Assembly (NCBI RefSeq): GCF_003347495.1
Contig: NZ_QCXY01000004.1
Span: 186,001 to 250,000, forward strand
DNA: 64,000 nt
Direction of reading: 5' to 3'
Source: Pleomorphovibrio marinus
Lineage (GTDB): Bacteria > Bacteroidota > Bacteroidia > Cytophagales > Cyclobacteriaceae
In this document: one piece after another, positions 58,065 through 64,000 of the stretch
Layout of the letters: each line of letters opens with the position of its first letter
Position numbering within the stretch: the first letter of the stretch is position 1
Notes under the pieces: model-generated
Database searches by the model: none
What the model saw: the letters and a program-made list of their open reading frames with translations, nothing else
Told to the model about the DNA's origin: nothing
Translations under genes and position numbers: made by a program

Positions 58065-59852
58065 TTAAAACTCCTGCATTTCCACCATCCTTTGAAAAAC
58101 ACTGGAACTGGAAATCAATTCTGCGAAATTGCCTTTTTGCACGATTTCCCCTTCTTTTAATACAAGTATTTGATCCACATTCCTTACTGTGGAAAGCCTG
58201 TGGGCGATTATCACAATAGTATATTGCCCCCTTAATGCATCGATATTCTCCTGAATGATTTGTTCCGTTTCAGAGTCCAAGGCAGAAGTGGCCTCATCCA
58301 TCAACAGAAAATCCACCTCCTTATACAGTTCCCTTGCGATGGAGATACGCTGCTTCTGCCCCCCACTTACCATAATGCCGTTGGTTCCCAAGGGGCTGTC
58401 CTCCTTTTGGGGTAGGGTTTCCACAAAGTTCCAAACTGCCGCTTTCTGCATTGCCTGTTTACATCTTTCCCTGTTGGCTGCACTATCCACATCCCAAAAG
58501 GTAACGTTATTAAAAACGGTGTCGTTAAAGATCACGGGCTCCTGCGTGATGTACCCAATTCTCCTTTGGAAACTTCTTCTATCCAGCTCCGCCATATCCA
58601 CCCCATCTATCAAAAGCCGTCCACTGTCCGGTAAGGCCAATCCTGCCATAAGATTCATCAGGGAGGTTTTCCCGGATCCCGACTCTCCCACTAGTGCCAG
58701 GGTGGTGTTTTTGGGCAACTCCAAACTAATCTCCTTGAGGATGGGCTTGTCCCAATATCCAAAGCTCACTTGTTGAAACTCCATCTTTTCTGTGAAGCAC
58801 TGGAATTGGGAATTACCTTGTTGCTCCCTGCCTTTCTCCAAATCCCTCAAAAACTCTGTAAGGTTATCCATAGATCCATGGTAATTCATAAGCGCATTCC
58901 AAAAGGACTGTCCGCTCATCAAATAGGACAAGGCCCTATAAAAAAACATCAGACTAAGAATAATGGCCCCCAGATTACCTCCAAGCACTTGAATTTCAAT
59001 CAGTATTACCCCCACAACGATAACAATGATCATGGGTTCCCGGATGGCATTGATAAAAGAATTGAGCAGACCGATTTTCCGGTGGCTGTTTTCTATTTTA
59101 GTAATTAAACTCTTTAGTCGATCCCCAAACCTATCCATACTTCCCGTGGCTAAAAGGTACTTAAAAAATGCCACCTTCTGGATCAACAACCCTTGAAAGG
59201 CGTGGTTGTTGCCGGTTAACAACTTGGATTGATGCTTTGTCTTACCATAAATACTGGTATAAATAAAATTGGTAAGCACCCCCCCCAATACTACTAATGC
59301 AGTGAATTGGGCATTAACCGAAAGAGCAAGTACCACATATACCCCCACCATGGCTGCGGCCTGTAGAAAATTCAGGTAGTTGACAAATCCGTTTACCACC
59401 CGCTCCATTTCCCCACTAACGGTGTTTTGAATCCTTCCAGAATCCGAAAGAACAAAGGATTTATAGCTATACCTACCCAGGTTATTTACGGTCAGGTACC
59501 TTAGACGCTTTACATAATACCTTCTCAGGGAAGTTCTATATGCCCCTTCCCAGAACTTCACCAAGCCCTTAAGGCAAAAAAACACCACCATCACCAACAA
59601 CACAGAAACAATGGTGATGGAGATGCCCATGCCCTCAAGTCCTGTTATCACAAAAGCCAAATAACCGAGCCCCTCCCCTGAGCTTTCTCCCCCGTCCAGC
59701 ATCTGCAAAAGGGGTAAAAACAAAGTCAGTCCCAACCCATCAAAGAAGGCCACCAGCATGCTAAGAGCAAATGCCGCCAACAACCTATACCGAAGATACC
59801 TATAAAAATAGGTGAAGTAATAAAAGTACTTTTTTACAAATTTCTTAAGCAT
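58065..59852 (-). CDS. MsbA-like ABC transporter, fused membrane and ATPase domains
   Basis: A 595-residue half-transporter: six membrane helices (residues about 15-320), then an ATPase domain with Walker A ALVGESGSGKTSLMNLMAGL, Q-loop RRIGYITQEPVIFND, signature MVSGGQKQRISIARELY, and Walker B DFLLMDEATSALDSETEQII, plus an H-loop HRLSTV. Its place in the locus suggests export of a lipid-linked glycan. No Wzx-type flippase is present. It overlaps the acyltransferase gene by 8 nt. Confidence 0.9.
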   Translation of the reverse strand: MLKKFVKKYFYYFTYFYRYLRYRLLAAFALSMLVAFFDGLGLTLFLPLLQMLDGGESSGEGLGYLAFVITGLEGMGISITIVSVLLVMVVFFCLKGLVKFWEGAYRTSLRRYYVKRLRYLTVNNLGRYSYKSFVLSDSGRIQNTVSGEMERVVNGFVNYLNFLQAAAMVGVYVVLALSVNAQFTALVVLGGVLTNFIYTSIYGKTKHQSKLLTGNNHAFQGLLIQKVAFFKYLLATGSMDRFGDRLKSLITKIENSHRKIGLLNSFINAIREPMIIVIVVGVILIEIQVLGGNLGAIILSLMFFYRALSYLMSGQSFWNALMNYHGSMDNLTEFLRDLEKGREQQGNSQFQCFTEKMEFQQVSFGYWDKPILKEISLELPKNTTLALVGESGSGKTSLMNLMAGLALPDSGRLLIDGVDMAELDRRSFQRRIGYITQEPVIFNDTVFNNVTFWDVDSAANRERCKQAMQKAAVWNFVETLPQKEDSPLGTNGIMVSGGQKQRISIARELYKEVDFLLMDEATSALDSETEQIIQENIDALRGQYTIVIIAHRLSTVRNVDQILVLKEGEIVQKGNFAELISSSSVFQRMVEMQEF

Positions 59853-60858
59853 AACTGTCCAACAGCAATTGCCAGCCTTTGGTTTTGACCTTTATTTGGT
59901 ACTGGATACATGGTTGGGCGCCAAAAGAGGCCTTCCAGCTTAATAATCCCTTGTTTATTTTTTTTCCTTCTTGCTCATTTACATGGCCAAAATCCAAAAA
60001 TTGCTTTTCCTTGAAAATGTCTTCGCACAACCCCTTGATCATAAAATCCAGGGCATGCAGTCTGCGTCCCAGGGCATTGGTGGCAAGGTATTGGGTATGT
60101 ACACAGGTAGGGGCTACGTATACGATGGCACCGGCCAGCCATTCTCCATTTAAGATTGCCACAAATTGCCTGATTTTTCCGGGGTTGTTCTTTGCCAGAT
60201 AAGCTATTTCCCCACTGTTATGTACGGGTTGCACCCCGTGCCTGGAAGCCAGGTTAGGAACTAGAAGCTCTTTCCAGAAGCGTCCAAAATCATCTGTTTG
60301 ACACAAAGAAAGCCTTACACCTTCCGCCTTTTTTATGGCGCTTTTACGGCCTTTTGAAAGGCCTTTCAGATTGAGGGGAAGTGGAATGGCCAGAGACAAT
60401 TCTTTTTTGATGGTTTTCCCGCCGCAAAGGTGAAGAAAGTACAAATGCATTTCCGCTGCGGGGGGTCCATAGACCGCTGGGGTAACTTTGATCAATAACT
60501 CATTGATTTGGCTATGATGGTAGGTTTCCAACAGTGTTTGGTAGGCCTGCAGCTTTAGGTCAAAAGAAAGGCTTTTTACAAACACCAGACCTGCATACCC
60601 CAGGCCCAAATGAGAAAACACCCTATCCTCTTCCTGATGGGCAGGGAAGATGGCAATGGGTTTTTTCCCATGGTAGAGTAAGAGCGAACAGTCATTGAAC
60701 CTGCCTGCACTATGGTAGGACAGGTATTCCCGGGAATGCATCAGTGTTCCGTTTTCAGAACCTTCCAGTACCGTGTCCCAATCCTTTTTCCATGCCTCAT
60801 CAAAAAACCTGGCAGAAAAAGGGGCAGAAGGTGTCAATATATTGATTGAATTATTCAA
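59845..60858 (-). CDS. FemAB/GNAT-like acyltransferase
   Basis: A 337-residue protein with a duplicated GNAT-like fold, resembling CelD/BioF2 or FemAB-type proteins of polysaccharide loci. Recognisable blocks are GLSKGRKSAIKKAEGVRLSL and ALGRRLHALDFMIKGLCEDI followed by FLDFGHVNEQEGKKINKGLL. It may acylate a sugar or transfer an amino acid. It is the most upstream gene of the minus-strand locus. Confidence 0.75.
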   Translation of the reverse strand: MNNSINILTPSAPFSARFFDEAWKKDWDTVLEGSENGTLMHSREYLSYHSAGRFNDCSLLLYHGKKPIAIFPAHQEEDRVFSHLGLGYAGLVFVKSLSFDLKLQAYQTLLETYHHSQINELLIKVTPAVYGPPAAEMHLYFLHLCGGKTIKKELSLAIPLPLNLKGLSKGRKSAIKKAEGVRLSLCQTDDFGRFWKELLVPNLASRHGVQPVHNSGEIAYLAKNNPGKIRQFVAILNGEWLAGAIVYVAPTCVHTQYLATNALGRRLHALDFMIKGLCEDIFKEKQFLDFGHVNEQEGKKINKGLLSWKASFGAQPCIQYQIKVKTKGWQLLLDSYA

Positions 60859-60925
60859 AAGGTTTTTTCAAAATCCTCTGACGTCAAATTGCTTCTACAA
60901 ATTTAATTTCCGTCCGTATTGGCGG

Positions 60926-61032
60926 TCACGGAGTTCAACCCCTGCCGGGGTTGACGGTTCCATATTGCATTAACCTACCCCGAGTCGTGGACTCGGGGCT
61001 AATGGGGTTGAAACCCTGAAGGGTTTCTTTGT
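60926..61032 (+). repeat. Three-hairpin element, copy A1
   Basis: Conserved GGAGTTCAACC, hairpin 1 CAACCCC-TGCC-GGGGTTG, spacer, hairpin 2 CCCCGAGTC-GTG-GACTCGGGG, conserved GGCTAATGGGGTT, hairpin 3 GAAACCC-TGAA-GGGTTTC. It is followed by 186 bp of unique sequence before B1. Confidence 0.8.
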
Positions 61033-61218
61033 GATTGTTCCGGATGTTGTCTTTTCTCCATCCAGGGTGTAAAGTATTCGAAATGATAGGTAATTATAGA
61101 GGGGTTTGAATTTCTATTAAACATTGGAAGAATACTTAAAATAGCAACCTATTTAATTCTCACGCTTTAAGTAGTGATTTTCCTCGATGAACGAAAAACA
61201 ACCTGGTGTCCGCTCATC

Positions 61219-61323
61219 AAAAGACCACGGCAGTGGTCAAACCCCATTAGCCCCGGGCAACAGCCCGGTGGTAACCCGAATCCCAAATTCCCTCCACAAC
61301 CACGAAGTGGTTGAACTCCACTG
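61219..61323 (-). repeat. Three-hairpin element, copy B1 (inverted)
   Basis: Read on the minus strand it has the same conserved GGAGTTCAACC and GGCTAATGGGGTT, but hairpin 1 is CAACCAC-TTC-GTGGTTG, hairpin 2 CCGGGC-TGTT-GCCCGG, and hairpin 3 GACCAC-TGCC-GTGGTC. Confidence 0.8.
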
Positions 61324-61425
61324 CACAACAAGGTGAGAAAAAACATCATCTTGTAGGCGATCCCTAGTTTTATAGTACTCTATCAATTTCCGGTTCCAAT
61401 TTATTGACCACGACCGAACCATTGT

Positions 61426-61532
61426 TCACGGAGTTCAACCCCTGCCGGGGTTGACGGTTCCATATTGCATTAACCTACCCCGAGTCGTGGACTCGGGGCT
61501 AATGGGGTTGAAACCCTGAAGGGTTTCTTTGT
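61426..61532 (+). repeat. Three-hairpin element, copy A2
   Basis: Nearly identical to A1 and exactly 500 bp from it. All three hairpins are unchanged. Confidence 0.8.
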
Positions 61533-61664
61533 TTTTTCTCAATGACATGGTTCGTAAAACATCCATATAATTCGAAAATACATTGTTGTTTTCAAGATCC
61601 CCATCCTGACTGCTATTCATCTACTCTTTATTTCTGATCAAAAACATCCTCGGTAACTTCCCAA

Positions 61665-61769
61665 AAAAGACCACGGCAGTGGTCAAACCCTATTAGCCCC
61701 GGGCGACAGCCCGGTGGAAACCCAAAACCCTAATTCTCCCCACAACCACGGAGTGGTTGAACTCCACTG
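61665..61769 (-). repeat. Three-hairpin element, copy B2 (inverted)
   Basis: Like B1, with loop changes only in hairpin 1 (CAACCAC-TCC-GTGGTTG) and hairpin 2 (loop TGTC). The stems are preserved. Confidence 0.8.
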
Positions 61770-61871
61770 CACAACAAGGTGAGAAAAAACATCATCTTGT
61801 AGGCGATCCCTAGTTTTATAGTACTCTATCAATTTCCGGTTCCAATTTATTGACCACGACCGAACCATTGT

Positions 61872-61977
61872 TCACGGAGTTCAACCCCTGCCGGGGTTGA
61901 CGGTCCATGGTTCGTTTCCGTACCCCGAGTCATGGACTCGGGGCTAATGGGGTTGAAACCCTGAAGGGTTTCTTTGT
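61872..61977 (+). repeat. Three-hairpin element, copy A3
   Basis: Like A2, with the hairpin 2 loop ATG instead of GTG and a diverged spacer between hairpins 1 and 2. Confidence 0.8.
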
Positions 61978-62110
61978 TTTTTCTCAATGAAATGGTTCGT
62001 AAAACATCCATTTAATTCGAAAACACATTGTTGTTTTCAAGATCCCCATCCTGACTGTTATTCATCTACTCTTTTATTTCTGATCAAAAACATCCTCGGT
62101 TTCTTCCCCA

Positions 62111-62216
62111 AAAAGACCACGGCAGTGGTCAAACCCCATTAGCCCCGGGCAACAGCCCGGTGGTCGTTTGAGCCCTACCCTCCATCCAAAACCACGGATG
62201 TGGTTGAACTCCACTG
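62111..62216 (-). repeat. Three-hairpin element, copy B3 (inverted)
   Basis: The conserved motifs and hairpins 2 and 3 match B1. Hairpin 1 is slightly altered (CAACCACATCCGTGGTT), and the spacer between hairpins 1 and 2 has diverged. Confidence 0.75.
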
Positions 62217-62272
62217 TACATCTTCGCTATACTATTCATCATTTTATTATAGCTACTACCTTTCCTCGGAAA

Positions 62273-62785
62273 TCAAACATCGTAAACCACCATTCCTTCC
62301 AGGCTATTGCCCGGGTCTTGGTCCAATACCTTGACCAGAACTTTACGGTCGATTTTCTGCTCGGCCTTTTCTACCAAAAACTGCAGGTAATCGAAATTGA
62401 TGGATTCCCCCACCAACACCAACTCTATCACTCCCGTGTCCCTGCCCTTGGCATAATCCCCCACAATAATGGCCTTTTTGACCGTGCCAAGATTCTTCAC
62501 CACCTGCTCCAACAGGTGATCGAAACCCAAATACTTGGCCACAATGCTCTTTATTTCCTTAAACAGGGGATGTTCAAGATTGGCCGAGTAACTCTTGGTC
62601 TTTCCCAGGGTCTGAGACACCAACAATCCCGCCTCACTAAGACGGTTGAGCTCCACCCTTACCGAATTGGTGGATTCCTTAAACTCTTCGGCCAATCCCC
62701 TAAGATAACCCTGGTTGCCTTCCTTGGAAAAAAACTTTATCAAAAGTTTTACCCTCGTTTTTGAGGTAATCAATGAATCTAACAA
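62273..62785 (-). CDS. Winged-helix regulator with a nucleotidyltransferase-like C-terminus
   Basis: A 170-residue protein. The N-terminal ArsR-like winged helix contains LRGLAEEFKESTNSVRVELN and RLSEAGLLVSQTLGKTKSYS. The C-terminal half (AIIVGDYAKGRDTGVIELVL) resembles a degenerate nucleotidyltransferase fold. Such regulators often stand at the head of Bacteroidota polysaccharide loci. It is co-directional with that locus, though separated from it by the repeat array. Confidence 0.75.
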   Translation of the reverse strand: MLDSLITSKTRVKLLIKFFSKEGNQGYLRGLAEEFKESTNSVRVELNRLSEAGLLVSQTLGKTKSYSANLEHPLFKEIKSIVAKYLGFDHLLEQVVKNLGTVKKAIIVGDYAKGRDTGVIELVLVGESINFDYLQFLVEKAEQKIDRKVLVKVLDQDPGNSLEGMVVYDV

Positions 62786-63196
62786 AATAAATCAGATAAA
62801 AACGTGAATGGATGTCTATAAAAAAGTAGGCCATTGAATAAGCCATGAAATTTGAGGGCTGTTTAATTTTTGGTGTGAAATCCAAATTAACCTGTCCAAA
62901 AATCAATTAACATTTTACCAACAACAAAGTGCTTTTGCCTTGTGATGGCTTCGCCGGGTAAGTCCCATTGATTTTGGGGGTTACGAGTAACAAATTTACT
63001 CGCAGAATGGAAATATCCAAACATTTTCTGTAAACAGGGGTGCTTTTTTTTCAGAGGATGTGCCACCAGCCAGCCCCCCGTTTCAACCATTGGCCATAAT
63101 CCAAATTCCATTATAGCCCAATTTTAAAATTATGTAGTAAATTGGGTGACCAATTGAAGAAAATCCAAAAAGTAAGGTTCTCAAATAACTAAAGAT
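62786..63196. other. Intergenic region with a spaced inverted repeat
   Basis: No gene seen. Arms CCCAATTT (63117-63124) and AAATTGGG (63139-63146) lie about 50 bp upstream of the oxidoreductase ATG and may be an operator; support is weak. Confidence 0.35.
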
Positions 63197-64000
63197 ATGT
63201 ACCCGGACATCAAAAGAAGAAAATTTTTAACAAAAACCGCATTGGCAGGCATGGGAATAGGGCTTGCTTCCCAGGCTCCCTCTTGGTCCGTTCCCCTGTT
63301 TAAGCAAGACTCCAAAAGAGTGGGCATAATAGGCCTGGACACCTCTCACAGCGTGGCATTTACTAAAGCCTTCAATGATGAAGATGCAGAAAAAGACTTG
63401 CGGGGATATAAAGTGGTAGCCGCCTATCCGCAGGGAAGCCGTGACATCAAGTCATCTGTGGATAGAATACCTGGATATATCGATGAAATGAAAAAGCTGG
63501 GCGTTCGGGTAGTGGGCTCAATTTCTGAACTCCTGGATTCCTGTGATTATGTTTTGTTGGAAACCAATGACGGCAGGCTCCACCTGGAACAGGGCCTTGA
63601 AGTATTCAGGGCGGGAAAACCTGTTTTTATCGACAAGCCCATTGCCGCTTCCCTGTCCCATGCAATAGCACTTTTCAAAGCCTCGGAGAAGTATAAGGTA
63701 CCCATGTTCTCCTCAAGCTCCCTGCGATACATGGAGAATGTGGTTGCGGTAAATAATGGTAAAATAGGGAAGGTAATGGGTGCGGACACCTTTAGTCCAG
63801 CAACCTTGGAACCCACTCACCCCGACCTTTTTTGGTATGGGGTACATGGAGTGGAAACCCTATTTGCAGTTATGGGAAAGGGTTGCCAGGAAGTAAAAAG
63901 ATTCTATGCCGAAGATATGGAAGTAGTAGTGGGAACCTGGGATGACCAAAGAATCGGCACCTTTCGTGGATCCCGGGAAGGCAAACATGGTTATGGGGGA
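63197..64000 (+). CDS. Gfo/Idh/MocA family oxidoreductase, Tat-exported, N-terminal part
   Basis: The first 268 codons of a gene that continues past the window. The N-terminus has a twin-arginine signal (IKRRKFLTKTALAGMGIGLA), then a Rossmann start KRVGIIGLDTSHS. The family motif FIDKPIAASLSHAIALFKAS contains the conserved E/D-K-P, and DLFWYGVHGVETLFAVMGKG carries the active-site His region. It is a periplasmic NAD(P)-dependent sugar-type dehydrogenase; the substrate is unknown. Confidence 0.85.
   Translation, partial: MYPDIKRRKFLTKTALAGMGIGLASQAPSWSVPLFKQDSKRVGIIGLDTSHSVAFTKAFNDEDAEKDLRGYKVVAAYPQGSRDIKSSVDRIPGYIDEMKKLGVRVVGSISELLDSCDYVLLETNDGRLHLEQGLEVFRAGKPVFIDKPIAASLSHAIALFKASEKYKVPMFSSSSLRYMENVVAVNNGKIGKVMGADTFSPATLEPTHPDLFWYGVHGVETLFAVMGKGCQEVKRFYAEDMEVVVGTWDDQRIGTFRGSREGKHGYGG

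Larger units (their letters stand above)
61219..62110. repeat. Tandem duplication of a 446-bp unit
   Basis: Units 61219-61664 and 61665-62110 are near-identical; each contains a B element, a spacer, an A element and a second spacer. A third B element follows. Corresponding features (for example CGACCGAACCATTG) recur exactly 446 bp apart. Confidence 0.85.

Noticed and set aside
61237..61868. Minus-strand frames such as MVRSWSINWNRKLIEYYK
   Set aside because: They are read through the duplicated repeat array, have identical counterparts 446 bp apart, and show no protein-family character.
61167..62216. CRISPR array, because of repeated units with palindromes
   Set aside because: Units are 446 bp with about 105-bp elements in alternating orientation. 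There are no short direct repeats with unique spacers and no cas genes.

Overview
The window looks like chromosomal DNA of a Bacteroidota bacterium, most likely order Cytophagales near Cyclobacteriaceae (inference, no search run). Evidence: promoters of the TTTG-N19-TAnnTTTG type, few Shine-Dalgarno sites, a protein with a type IX secretion (T9SS) type A C-terminal sorting domain, lipoproteins with short lipoboxes, and many families typical of the phylum.

Layout. 1-5.3 kb: the start of an amidohydrolase gene, a Crp/Fnr regulator divergent from an Asp-box lipoprotein, a DUF433 antitoxin with a broken partner, and an HxlR regulator divergent from two tandem F420-type NADP oxidoreductase paralogs. 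5.3-18.1 kb: a defence and toxin-antitoxin island. It holds an intact VapBC-type pair, remnants of HigA and PIN genes, a HigB toxin fused in frame to its HigA antitoxin, a complete type I restriction-modification operon (hsdM, hsdS, an AlbA_2/Schlafen-type gene, hsdR), and a three-gene operon with a RES-like protein. The last gene of that operon is cut by the 3' end of a decayed group II intron. 18.2-20.6 kb: a tRNA-Val/tRNA-CAU unit, a HAD phosphatase and a site-2 protease. 20.6-25.3 kb: a giant RCC1-repeat T9SS protein and an FN3-like lipoprotein. 25.9-35.4 kb: small stress or envelope proteins, a QEGLA peptidase / ATP-grasp / aspartoacylase cluster, an M48 metalloprotease and an AAA ATPase. 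35.8-36.9 kb: a DUF6326 membrane protein, a second intron remnant, tRNA-Asp and a broken tRNA copy. 37.2-60.9 kb: a large polysaccharide locus, all on the minus strand. It has glycosyltransferases, two Wzy/EpsG-like membrane proteins, a polysaccharide deacetylase, methyltransferases, a UGM-like flavoenzyme, a lipid-flippase-type ABC transporter and a FemAB-like acyltransferase. A winged-helix regulator at 62.3-62.8 kb probably belongs to it. 60.9-62.2 kb: a tandem array of large structured repeats. 63.2 kb to the end: a Tat-exported Gfo/Idh/MocA oxidoreductase, cut by the window edge.

The most unusual observations are these. (1) The hsdR and hsdM genes carry five in-frame insertions of one palindromic repeat family, and one insertion is a 588-bp cassette that puts a complete DUF559 endonuclease domain inside HsdR. 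(2) A 17-nt GGCA-rich insertion appears to have fused HigB to HigA. (3) Six copies of a three-hairpin element alternate in orientation; their stems differ by compensatory changes while the connecting motifs stay fixed. (4) Two tRNA genes are each followed by a partial tRNA copy containing the same CCCGA/TCGGG palindrome.
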